Below are positions 7,501-14,370 of a stretch of DNA of 25,584 bases, piece by piece; the first letter of the stretch is position 1, and each line of letters opens with the position of its first letter. The position numbers were made by a program, and so were the translations under genes. The notes beneath the pieces were generated by a model. The model was not told the DNA's origin, made no database searches, and saw nothing but the letters and a program-made list of their open reading frames with translations. The stretch is from CAMYKD01 sp041617155 (lineage in GTDB: Bacteria; Pseudomonadota; Alphaproteobacteria; Kiloniellales; JAKSDN01), in NCBI GenBank assembly GCA_041617155.1, contig JBFJPL010000059.1, forward strand, positions 1 to 25,584. Reading direction: 5' to 3'.

Positions 7501-7530
7501 GTCGTCGTCTCCCTGAGTTATCCTATTGCG

Positions 7531-7932
7531 TTATCTCTTGACTGGCCGAGGACGCCACGGCCGGCGGCCGTCGAGGAATGCGCCCGGTTCGATCATCAGG
7601 TTGTTGTGGGTGATGTTGCCCACGATTCGGGCCGTTCCTTCGATGCCAACATCGGTCGCGGTTACCGGTCCGTCGATCGAGCCGCCGACCAACAGCCGCT
7701 CGGCAAAGACCCGTCCTTCGACGTGTGCCCCGGCCTCCACGACCAAGGTACGGCCTCGAACGTCGCCCTTGACGCTGCCGAAGATCTGAAGGTCACCCGC
7801 ACAGTCGATGTCGCCTAAGACCGTCGTGTCGGCGTCAATGATCGAAATGGCCCTCCCGCTCTGAAAGGTACGGCGTAGTCCTTCGATCTGCTCCGCCGCC
7901 GAGTGCCCCTTCCTGTCAGCGCTCGAGAACAT
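7531..7932 (-). CDS. Second bactofilin, short form
   Basis: A 133-residue bactofilin with core residues about 28-120. Repeats include TTVLGDIDCAGDLQIFGSVK, LVVEAGAHVEGRVFAERL and VGIEGTARIVGNITHNNL. It starts MFSSADRK, like the MFSKSDDK of the neighbouring bactofilin, which supports the start. There is no recognisable Shine-Dalgarno sequence before this ATG: the 15 bases upstream are AT-rich, so translation may be leaderless or use an atypical signal. The C-terminus is a short basic tail (RRPWRPRPVKR) that could touch membrane or nucleic acid. The pair resembles the two-bactofilin arrangement known from Caulobacter BacA/BacB, although which copy corresponds to which cannot be assigned. Confidence 0.92.
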   Translation of the reverse strand: MFSSADRKGHSAAEQIEGLRRTFQSGRAISIIDADTTVLGDIDCAGDLQIFGSVKGDVRGRTLVVEAGAHVEGRVFAERLLVGGSIDGPVTATDVGIEGTARIVGNITHNNLMIEPGAFLDGRRPWRPRPVKR

Positions 7933-8009
7933 ATTTCAAACACTTGGTGTGCCGTCGTGCAGCTCGCTCCATCCTTTACCTCTTGGCAGAAAATAGCGAC
8001 ACTAAAAAA

Positions 8010-8021
8010 ACATGGCCATGT
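8010..8021. promoter_or_regulatory. Perfect 12-bp palindrome in the bactofilin upstream region
   Basis: ACATGGCCATGT is self-complementary and lies 78 bases upstream of the first bactofilin start, between divergent genes. GTGGGCCCAC (8031-8040) is a second perfect palindrome with the same GGCC centre, 9 bases further. GACAC (7998-8002) and GTGTC (8020-8024) form an outer inverted pair. Candidate operators only. Confidence 0.3.
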
Positions 8022-8170
8022 GTCATTTCTGTGGGCCCACTCTACCGCTCACCGACGTGAACCTGCCATAAAGGATGGCCAGATCGCCGCTTCCTGCGAC
8101 GCTGGCCTTATTTAGATTAATACATTGTAAAGATTTTCGCACTATGCCGAGTTGAAGGCACGCCTGAGAA

Positions 8171-8178
8171 AAAGGAGG
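8171..8178 (+). promoter_or_regulatory. Strong Shine-Dalgarno site deciding a TTG start
   Basis: AAAGGAGG is a near-perfect match to the 16S rRNA tail and is followed after 7 bases by TTG at 8186. No ATG or GTG lies at suitable distance, so TTG is the start of the small gene. Confidence 0.8.
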
Positions 8179-8185
8179 CACCGGC

Positions 8186-8398
8186 TTGCCATTCTGGAAC
8201 AAATGGAAGGCGGCAAACGCCGAGCGGGAACGGATCGAGAAAAGCCAGTGCGCCAGAGACGTGGCCCTGGCAGCTAGTTTCGTGCGCTCGCTCGAAACCG
8301 AGGATCGTGCCGTAAACCTCGAACTTAGCCGGCTCGCCGGTCAACTCGAACGCATCGCCGGCCGACTCGAGCACGATGCGCCGGCCAAGGCCGCCTGA
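8186..8398 (+). CDS. Small charged helical protein, unknown, TTG start
   Basis: A 70-residue protein, strongly charged and probably almost all helical: FWNKWKAANAERERIEK, then VRSLETEDRAVNLELSRLAGQ and LERIAGRLEHD. Leucine and charged residues alternate in the second half (about 36-62) in a coiled-coil-like pattern. I do not recognise a family. The start is fixed by the AAAGGAGG site, which also argues the gene is real. An AT-rich stretch (8110-8140) upstream probably holds its promoter. A single gene in its unit; what follows is a 254-base gap with an AT-rich promoter-like stretch near its end. Confidence 0.65.
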   Translation: MPFWNKWKAANAERERIEKSQCARDVALAASFVRSLETEDRAVNLELSRLAGQLERIAGRLEHDAPAKAA

Positions 8399-8547
8399 GA
8401 ACTGACCGGTTCGCTCGCACAGGCCGGTCAGCCCCGACTTCGCACCGCGGTGCCTTCCGGAGCTTAGGCGAATAGGCAAACAGCTTGCCCCCGCAGCGGC
8501 GATTTCGATCGCCCTTGAGTGGCTGCCGATTTGCCCGGCGGCACCCC

Positions 8548-8576
8548 TTAGTGGGCATTCAAGGCTTTCGTATAAT
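8548..8576 (+). promoter_or_regulatory. Likely promoter with perfect TATAAT
   Basis: TATAAT (8571-8576) preceded at 17 bases by TTAGTG (8548-8553), a poor -35. The downstream 30 bases are AT-rich. The element TAATACATTG (8573-8582) recurs exactly at 8118-8127, upstream of the previous small gene. It would serve the genes at 8653 and 8795. Confidence 0.42.
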
Positions 8577-8652
8577 ACATTGAAAATACGAGATAATTTT
8601 AACAGCGCCTTTATCATTGAATGCTAGGTTCCAGCTACCGGCGGGCCTCAGG

Positions 8653-8805
8653 ATGAGTGAGACCAGCGAAATGGAACCACAACGCGCCCCGACAGCATCT
8701 GAAAGCGCGATGTCGGAAGCCAAGCCCTTCAGCATCAAGACCATGCGATCTGGCCGACACGGCGCGGTCATGGATCGTCACTTGGAGCCTCGACGTGCGG
8801 CGTAA
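8653..8805 (+). CDS. Possible 50-residue ORF overlapping the next gene
   Basis: ATG 8653 opens a frame rich in Ser, Glu, Ala and Pro (MSETSEMEPQRAP, then KPFSIKTMRSGRHG) that stops at 8805, eleven bases inside the following gene in another frame. The composition is acidic at first and basic later. It has no good ribosome site. Either it is a translationally coupled leader peptide, or it is the true N-terminal part of the next protein separated by a frameshift: its end LEPRR aligns in position with VRRK of the next frame. It could also be chance. Confidence 0.3.
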   Translation: MSETSEMEPQRAPTASESAMSEAKPFSIKTMRSGRHGAVMDRHLEPRRAA

Positions 8806-9283
8806 GACGACCGACGAGCAAATCGACCGCAGCGCCGCCGCGGCGCGCACGGCCATGGCCGGGGAGTTCGGCACCGGGGACGAACCGGTCACGACCGCCG
8901 ACGTACGCGCTCGCACCGGCAACGGCGACGGCAATTCGCTGGACCACTATCTCAAGCGCATCGACCCGAAAGTCGCGGCATCCTTCACGGCGCCGCAGAG
9001 GCAGGCAATACGCACCATGCTGGGGATCCGCGGCACCAACCGCCATACCGTTGACCTGAGGCGAAGTTTCGCACTTGGTCGCGGCCGGTACTATGCGGTC
9101 CTGCTGCTCGGCCGCGAGCAAAGGTCTCTCGCGCGGCTTCACCGCGAGAGAATCAGCTTCGGGGTCGGCTCCATCTTCCGCTACCTGGCTTTGGCGCTCC
9201 TGCTCCTGCTGCCGATTCTGGGCGCCGTCTATGTTCTCAAGGTGCTGGCCGGGATCGATGTTATGGCGGCCAGCGGACTTTAA
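8795..9283 (+). CDS. C-terminally membrane-anchored protein, unknown function
   Basis: A 162-residue protein. The soluble part (1-125) contains the polar KTTDEQIDRSAAAARTAMAG, the block LDHYLKRIDPKVAASF and TAPQRQAIRTMLGIRG, then RHTVDLRRSFALGRGRYYAV with a basic/aromatic strand. One hydrophobic span (about 132-156, ALALLLLLPILGAVYVL) sits near the C-terminus, leaving about six residues: a tail-anchored layout. I choose GTG 8795 because GGAG lies 7 bases upstream; the same frame is open from 8657 but those residues look like out-of-frame sequence. I do not recognise the family with certainty; it may be common to related alphaproteobacteria. Confidence 0.65.
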   Translation: MRRKTTDEQIDRSAAAARTAMAGEFGTGDEPVTTADVRARTGNGDGNSLDHYLKRIDPKVAASFTAPQRQAIRTMLGIRGTNRHTVDLRRSFALGRGRYYAVLLLGREQRSLARLHRERISFGVGSIFRYLALALLLLLPILGAVYVLKVLAGIDVMAASGL

Positions 9284-9323
9284 CACCAGCGGCCGGCGCT
9301 CTATCATTGGCGCATGAGGCGCC

Positions 9324-9788
9324 ATGAATCAATCCTTGCACCAAATCGAAAATGACTCTGCGGGACCCGGCACCGAGCTCGCGCAGCTGCTTGCCCGAGG
9401 CATTTGTCGCGCGCTCGCGGATCATGGCTTGGCGACACTGACGGAGTTCATGCTGAACTCCGGCCGGCGGGTTGACGTGATCGGACTGGATCGCGGCGGG
9501 CAGACCACGATCGTCGAGATCAAGACCAGCGTCGCGGACCTTCGCGCAGATCAAAAGTGGCCCGAGTACCTTGATTATTGCGACCAGTTCTATTTCGCGG
9601 TGCCGGAAGCCTTCCCCCGGGAGTGGCTGCCCGGCAACTACGGCCTGATGGTGGCCGATGCCTACGGAGCGGTGATTCTCCGCCAATCCTCGGAGCTACG
9701 GCTCAACCCGGCGCGCCGGCGGGCTCAGCATCTCCGTTTCGCTGTCGTCGCCGCGGAACGCCTGGGCCGAATGATCGATCCGCGCTAG
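9324..9788 (+). CDS. mmcB: MmcB family DNA repair protein (PD-(D/E)XK-like nuclease fold)
   Basis: A 154-residue cytoplasmic protein. The restriction-endonuclease-like core is visible: RRVDVIGL with D51, VEIKTS with E65 and K67, then QKWPEYLDYCDQFYFAVP (77-94) with the family WPEYLDYCD block. MmcB is an alphaproteobacterial protein named from Caulobacter, where its loss raises sensitivity to mitomycin C; a role in processing crosslinks or other lesions is assumed. GAGG lies 6 bases before ATG 9324. It stands between uncharacterised small genes. I see no LexA box of the GTTC-N7-GTTC form in the 40 bases upstream, although a promoter could lie further back. Confidence 0.88.
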   Translation: MNQSLHQIENDSAGPGTELAQLLARGICRALADHGLATLTEFMLNSGRRVDVIGLDRGGQTTIVEIKTSVADLRADQKWPEYLDYCDQFYFAVPEAFPREWLPGNYGLMVADAYGAVILRQSSELRLNPARRRAQHLRFAVVAAERLGRMIDPR

Positions 9789-9902
9789 CCCGCAGCGCGC
9801 GGCTCGCCAGAGCGGGCACGACGCAGTATAGTCCCCTGCCGTGACCGCCGCGCCTTGGGCACCGACCCCTTACGAGAAGCAACAAGGGCGAAGACAAAGC
9901 GG

Positions 9903-10154
9903 ATGAAATACGCGTTGATCCTGATGGCGCTCGCCGTTGCAGCCTCGGCGGCGACCTATGCTCGCTACGAGAGCCTGGACCCGTGCGACTGGATGGTGCG
10001 CGACATGGCCCAAGAGTCCGAGCTGCCACAATTCATCATCGAGGCCCGGGTTCGTGCCAAGTTCCTGCTCGACGGCATCACGGACCCGTCACCTTACGAA
10101 TGCCTTTCGGAATGGTGGAAAGTCAGAGCCGAGGGCGCGTCCCAACAGTCTTAG
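9903..10154 (+). CDS. Small exported or membrane-anchored protein, unknown
   Basis: An 83-residue protein beginning with a short hydrophobic stretch, MKYALILMALAVAASAATYA, that is a signal peptide or anchor. The mature part has two cysteines (DPCDWMVRD and PYECLSEWW) that could form a disulfide in the periplasm, and an amphipathic helix ELPQFIIEARVRAKFLLDG between them. I choose ATG 9903 since it begins the signal; a TTG at 9855 would add 16 polar residues. Only a weak AGCGG ribosome site is present. It is convergent with hldE, 24 bases apart. The family is not recognised. Confidence 0.65.
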   Translation: MKYALILMALAVAASAATYARYESLDPCDWMVRDMAQESELPQFIIEARVRAKFLLDGITDPSPYECLSEWWKVRAEGASQQS

Positions 10155-10178
10155 GCGCGCCCAGCTGAAACTCCTGGC

Positions 10179-11642
10179 TCATAGGCGCTCGATCGTGCGG
10201 CTAGTGGAATGGCCCGGCAGGATATCGGCCAACAGAACCCGTCCGCCATAGCCCTCCACGACATTTGCGCCAACCACCTCCGCCAAGGCGTAGTCCGCGC
10301 CCTTGATCAAAACGTCGGGCCGAACCGCTTCAATCAGCGCCAAGGGGGTGTCCTCGGCAAAGACGACGACCAGGTCGACATCGGCGAGGGACGCCAGGAC
10401 CGCACTTCGCGCCGCCTCACCCTGAACGGGACGCTTGTCGCCTTTCAGCCGCCGGACTGAGCTATCGCTGTTGAGGCCGACGATCAGGCGGTCGCAGGCG
10501 GCACGGGCCTGACCCAGCAACGAGATATGGCCCGGATGCAGGAGATCGAAGCAGCCGTTGGTGAAACCGACGGTCAAACCGGCCCGGCGCCAGCGGGCGA
10601 CCCGATCTTCAAGGCCGCGCGCGTCGACCACTTTGAATTCCGCCGCCGCCAGCACCGAGGTCGACAAGCAGCGCCGTAACTCGCCCAGGGACGCGACGGC
10701 GGTACCAACCTTGGCGACCACGATACCGGCGGCCACATTGGCCAGGCGCGCCGCATCGGCGGCCGATGCGCCGGCCGCCAGCGCCGCCGCCACGACGGCC
10801 GCCACCGTGTCGCCGGCACCGGAAACATCGAAGACCTCGCGCGCCTCTGCCTGGAGGTGCCGGACCTCGCCGTCGCGCGGCACCAGGGTCATGCCGCGTT
10901 CGCTGCGGGTCGCCAGAACCCCCTCGACGCCGCACCGCTCGATCAGCACGCGGCTCGCCTCGACGATCTCTTCGTCGCTCTCCGCCGCGCGGCCCGTGGC
11001 CGCTGCCAGCTCGCGCCGATTCGGCGTGATCAGGGTCGCGCCCCGATAGGCCGTGAAGTCCCGCGCCTTGGGGTCGACCACGACCGGGCAGGCGGCGGCG
11101 CGGGCCGCCGCGATCACCGCGGCCAGCACTTCCGGCACAAGCACACCCTTGCCGTAGTCCGAGAGCACCAGCGCCCCCGCCCCGGGCAGGGCCGCCCGAA
11201 CCGCTTCCACGAGCTCCGAAATCACCGCTTCGGGCGGATCGCCGCGCGCCTCGCGGTCGGCGCGCAGGAGCTGCTGCCCGCCGGCGATGTAGCGCTCCTT
11301 GATCGTCGTGGCGCGGCCCGGCGCGACAAGCAGATGGACGTCACCGGCGCCGTCCCCGGCACTTTCCCGCGCCACCAGGTCCGCGACCGCCCGACCGGCC
11401 GGATCGTCGCCGACCACGGCGATCAGGTCGCCCCGGACGCCGAGCGCGGTCAGATTGCGCAGCACGTTGCCGGCGCCGCCCAGCATGTCGGCCTCGCGCT
11501 CGACCCGGAGGATCGGGATCGGCCCCTCGGGCGAGATACGCTCGACCTTCCCGGTGACGAAGCGGTCGAGCATGACGTCGCCGACCACCAAAACGCGGGC
11601 CCCGGCCAAGGTGTCCAGCTGCGTTATGAGATCCATGGTCAT
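10179..11642 (-). CDS. hldE: Bifunctional heptose-7-phosphate kinase / heptose-1-phosphate adenylyltransferase
   Basis: HldE (RfaE) makes two steps of ADP-heptose synthesis for the LPS inner core: phosphorylation at C1 of D-glycero-beta-D-manno-heptose 7-phosphate, and later adenylylation of the 1-phosphate. The N-terminal PfkB-type kinase domain (about 12-325) shows GGAGNVLRNL near 55-64, GGQQLLRADRE near 121-131 and the catalytic SGAGDTVAAV (274-283). The C-terminal nucleotidyltransferase domain (about 352-487) shows TNGCFDLLHPGH (361-372) with the HxGH motif and ends in STSRTIERL. At 487 residues it is a full-length fusion. The start is uncertain: ATG 11642 or 11636 fit the conserved beginning, neither with a clear ribosome site; the frame remains open to 11696. 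It lies downstream of a phosphatase gene on the same strand, 144 bases apart. Confidence 0.96.
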   Translation of the reverse strand: MTMDLITQLDTLAGARVLVVGDVMLDRFVTGKVERISPEGPIPILRVEREADMLGGAGNVLRNLTALGVRGDLIAVVGDDPAGRAVADLVARESAGDGAGDVHLLVAPGRATTIKERYIAGGQQLLRADREARGDPPEAVISELVEAVRAALPGAGALVLSDYGKGVLVPEVLAAVIAAARAAACPVVVDPKARDFTAYRGATLITPNRRELAAATGRAAESDEEIVEASRVLIERCGVEGVLATRSERGMTLVPRDGEVRHLQAEAREVFDVSGAGDTVAAVVAAALAAGASAADAARLANVAAGIVVAKVGTAVASLGELRRCLSTSVLAAAEFKVVDARGLEDRVARWRRAGLTVGFTNGCFDLLHPGHISLLGQARAACDRLIVGLNSDSSVRRLKGDKRPVQGEAARSAVLASLADVDLVVVFAEDTPLALIEAVRPDVLIKGADYALAEVVGANVVEGYGGRVLLADILPGHSTSRTIERL

Positions 11643-11786
11643 GGAGAGGTCCGCATCTTCAAACCAGGCCCAGCGGCTGATCGGGCTGCAAGCCAATCCG
11701 GCATTCTAGCCGTGGCCGCGGCGCCTGGCGAGGTCGGGCCGTTGCCAGCGCCCTCATCAACCGCCAGAAACCCGGCTCCGGGGGAA

Positions 11787-12548
11787 TCAGACTTGAAGGA
11801 AGCGCCGCGCGTCACCTTCCAGCACCAATGCCGTCAATTTGCCGCCATAGACCGCGCCGGTGTCCAGGCCAATCCGGTTGGCGCGCAGCTCGGGTTGGTC
11901 GGTCGGCGTATGGCCGTGCACCACGATCTTGCCGAAATCCTCGTCGGAACTGAGGAAAGGCTCGCGGATCCACAGCAGGTCGTCGAGCTCCTGGCCGTCG
12001 AGCGGCCGGCCCGGGCGGATCCCGGCATGAACGAAAATGTAGTCGCCTTCGACATGGCTCGGGTGCAAGGTTTCGAAGAATCGGCGGTGCGCCGCGGGCA
12101 TGCGATCCACCAGCGACCGATGCAGCCATGCCAGGTGATCGGCCCCCTCCGGCGGGCTCGCGGGATCGACCCCGTAGCTGACGCAGGTCTCATAGCCGCC
12201 GTTCCTCAGCCAAGAGAGGGCGAAGACCCGGTCTCCCAGGAATTCCAACAGGAAGGCCTCGTGGTTGCCGATCAAGTGAATCGAATCGAACCCGGGCAGC
12301 GGCTCCTCGAGGAGAAGATCGACCGTCTTGCGCGATTCGGGCCCGCGGTCGACATAGTCGCCAAGATAGACCACGACCCGCCGCTCGGCGGTCGTCTCCG
12401 CAACATCTTGTAGAATTGCCCGGTGCATCGCCTGAAGCTGGTCGACACAGCCATGGATGTCGCCGATCGCGTAGACACGGGTTGCTTCGGGGACCCGTGC
12501 GATCCTCTTGGGCGGCTTTAAGACGCTGGCCGGGTGATCGAACACCAT
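11787..12548 (-). CDS. PPP-type metallophosphatase (serine/threonine phosphatase/ApaH superfamily)
   Basis: A 253-residue cytoplasmic phosphatase with all phosphoprotein-phosphatase motifs: GDIHG (29-33), GDYVDRG (63-69), GNHE (94-97) and HGHT near 210, which bind the two-metal centre. Bacterial members dephosphorylate proteins or hydrolyse diadenosine polyphosphates; the insert pattern here is closer to PrpA/PrpE-like protein phosphatases than to ApaH, but the substrate cannot be assigned. I choose ATG 12548 because the stretch just upstream is AT-rich like a promoter; the frame stays open to an ATG at 12635, which would add 29 residues without a better ribosome site. Upstream of hldE, possibly in one unit with it, though function does not link them. 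Confidence 0.88.
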   Translation of the reverse strand: MVFDHPASVLKPPKRIARVPEATRVYAIGDIHGCVDQLQAMHRAILQDVAETTAERRVVVYLGDYVDRGPESRKTVDLLLEEPLPGFDSIHLIGNHEAFLLEFLGDRVFALSWLRNGGYETCVSYGVDPASPPEGADHLAWLHRSLVDRMPAAHRRFFETLHPSHVEGDYIFVHAGIRPGRPLDGQELDDLLWIREPFLSSDEDFGKIVVHGHTPTDQPELRANRIGLDTGAVYGGKLTALVLEGDARRFLQV

Positions 12549-12659
12549 CAGATTTACCAGTCTTTTCCGAAGTTTGTCGCTTGTGCCCGAGTTTAACAGA
12601 ACGCGGGTCGCGTCGTCGTGATTTCCTCGGGGCATTGGCGCGAAGCCGACCTACCCCGG

Positions 12660-12679
12660 GTCGCGGCCCCGACCGCGAC
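12660..12679. repeat. GC-rich perfect hairpin in the divergent gap
   Basis: GTCGCGG (12660-12666) pairs with CCGCGAC (12673-12679) around the 6-base loop ccccga. It lies in the 235-base gap between the phosphatase and ABC genes. No T-tract follows on either strand, so it is not a typical terminator. Confidence 0.4.
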
Positions 12680-12700
12680 GGTTGGTCGGCGCGGGCGGGC

Positions 12701-12734
12701 TTGCCATGCGCGCCTCGGCAATCTTGCATGGCAA
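12701..12734. repeat. 9-bp inverted repeat upstream of the ABC exporter genes
   Basis: TTGCCATGC (12701-12709) and GCATGGCAA (12726-12734) are exact inverses with a 16-base spacer, ending 49 bases before the ATPase start. Candidate operator or leader hairpin. Confidence 0.4.
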
Positions 12735-12783
12735 TCGATCCCGGCTCTGGTTTTGCACCCGCGCGCCGCCCATAATCCCACGG

Positions 12784-13536
12784 ATGAAAGAAACGGTCAT
12801 CGAAGTGGCGGGCCTGGCCAAGGTCTTCAATGGGACGCCCGTTGTGATCGACGTCGGATTCACGGTCGCCGCCGGCCAGACCGTTGCCTTGCTGGGCGCC
12901 AATGGCGCCGGCAAGACCACGACGATTTCCATGCTGCTCGGCCTGCTGTTGCCGTCGGCCGGCAGCATTCGCATGCTGGCCGAGGACATGGTCAGGCACC
13001 GGCACCGGGTGTTGGGACGGATCAACTTCTCTTCGCCATATGTCGACCTGCCGCGTCGCCTGACGGTCAGACAGAACCTGATTTTCTTCGCTCACCTCTA
13101 TGGCGTGCCCGAAGCACGCCAGCGGGTCGACGAGTTGGCGGAGGAGTTGGAAATCCAAGACCTCTTGGCGCAACGCAGCGGCAGTCTCTCGGCCGGCCAG
13201 AAGACCCGGGTCTCGCTCGCCAAGGCGCTGATCAACCGGCCGGAAATCCTGCTGCTGGACGAACCTACGGCGTCGCTGGATCCCGACACCGGGGACTGGG
13301 TGCGCGGCTATCTCGAGGCCTATCAAGCCAAGAGCGGCGCGGCGATCCTGCTGGCCTCCCACAACATGGCCGAGGTCGAGCGTCTGTGCGACCAAGTGCT
13401 GATGATGAGCCGCGGGCGCATCGTCGACCGGGACAGCCCGGCCGCCCTGGCCGAGCGCTACGGCCGTCAGGATCTGGAGCAGGTCTTCCTCGACATCGCC
13501 CGCGACCGCAGGACCGCCGAAAGGGCTGCGGAATGA
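12784..13536 (+). CDS. ABC-2 type exporter, ATP-binding subunit
   Basis: A 250-residue ATPase that would power an exporter together with the next gene. Walker A GANGAGKTT (38-46), signature LSAGQ (135-139), Walker B with ILLLDEPTASLD (155-166) and switch His193 (ASHNMAE) are all present, so it should be active. The Q-loop position reads NFSSPYVDLP (81-90) and lacks the usual glutamine; this may be a clade trait. The start ATG 12784 has no good ribosome site, and the frame is open from 12682, but family ATPases begin about here. The stop overlaps the permease start in ATGA, indicating coupled translation. The substrate is unknown; the layout resembles the NodI/DrrA group of exporters for lipids, polysaccharides or drugs. 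Confidence 0.93.
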   Translation: MKETVIEVAGLAKVFNGTPVVIDVGFTVAAGQTVALLGANGAGKTTTISMLLGLLLPSAGSIRMLAEDMVRHRHRVLGRINFSSPYVDLPRRLTVRQNLIFFAHLYGVPEARQRVDELAEELEIQDLLAQRSGSLSAGQKTRVSLAKALINRPEILLLDEPTASLDPDTGDWVRGYLEAYQAKSGAAILLASHNMAEVERLCDQVLMMSRGRIVDRDSPAALAERYGRQDLEQVFLDIARDRRTAERAAE

Positions 13537-14354
13537 ACCGGGCGGTGCCGGCAAACGCGGGATCGGCACGGACCCGAATCGGCGCCATGGTGCTGCGTCA
13601 CGCCTACCTGATGCGGACCTCCTGGCCACGAATTTTCGAACTAATGTACTGGCCGACCATCCAGATGGTGCTCTGGGGCTTCATCACCGTGTTCCTGACC
13701 ACCAATTCCTCATACATCGCCCAGGCCACCGGCGTGCTGATCTCGGCGGTGCTGCTGTGGGATGTGCTGTTTCGCGGCCAGCTTGGTTTCAGCCTATCGT
13801 TCCTGGAGGAGATCTGGTCGCGCAACCTGGCCAATCTGGCGGTCAGTCCGTTGCGTCCGGCCGAATTGCTGGCCGCGCTGATGACCATGAGCCTGATCCG
13901 CACCTTGATCGGCATCTTGCCGGCTGCGGGCCTGGCCATCGTCTTCTACGAAATCTCGGTGTTCGATCTGGGCCTGCCGCTGCTGGCTTTCTTCAGCAAC
14001 CTGCTGATCATGGGATGGGCCATAGGCATGCTGGTCTCGGCCTTGATCCTGCGGGTCGGTCTGGGCGCGGAGAGCACCGCCTGGCTGGCAATCTTCCTGA
14101 TCGCGCCGGTCAGCGCCATCTACTACCCGGTCTCGGTACTGCCCGAATGGCTCCAGGCCGTCGCCTGGTGGCTGCCGACAGCGGCGGTCTTCGAAGGCAT
14201 GCGTTCCATCCTGATCGACGGCGTCGTGCGCGGCGACCTGCTGTGGCACGCCGCCCTGCTCAATGCGCTCTACCTAGCCGTCGCCGCGGCGACTTTTCTC
14301 TACGGCATCCACGTCGCGCGTCGTCTCGGCCTGCTGCTTCAGGTCGGCGAATAA
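13533..14354 (+). CDS. ABC-2 type exporter, membrane permease
   Basis: A 273-residue permease with about six membrane spans starting near residue 40 (MYWPTIQMVLWGFITVFL), and the ABC-2 family block NLAVSPLRPAELLAALM (about 99-115) on the cytoplasmic side, where the ATPase contacts it. The late segment IYYPVSVLPEWLQAVAWWLP (about 198-217) matches the conserved C-terminal ABC-2 pattern, in which a proline-rich turn precedes the last span. The ATG overlaps the ATPase TGA by four bases, so the two are made in equal amounts. It is convergent with cobT, 16 bases apart. The substrate is not evident; nearby hldE might hint at envelope glycan, but this is weak. Confidence 0.92.
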   Translation: MNRAVPANAGSARTRIGAMVLRHAYLMRTSWPRIFELMYWPTIQMVLWGFITVFLTTNSSYIAQATGVLISAVLLWDVLFRGQLGFSLSFLEEIWSRNLANLAVSPLRPAELLAALMTMSLIRTLIGILPAAGLAIVFYEISVFDLGLPLLAFFSNLLIMGWAIGMLVSALILRVGLGAESTAWLAIFLIAPVSAIYYPVSVLPEWLQAVAWWLPTAAVFEGMRSILIDGVVRGDLLWHAALLNALYLAVAAATFLYGIHVARRLGLLLQVGE

Positions 14355-14370
14355 GTGTATACCTCTGGTA

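Noticed and set aside
12190..13629. 479-codon minus-strand frame across the ABC ATPase
   Set aside because: Antisense to an intact ATPase with all motifs; composition is Arg/Gln/Asp-rich without domains.
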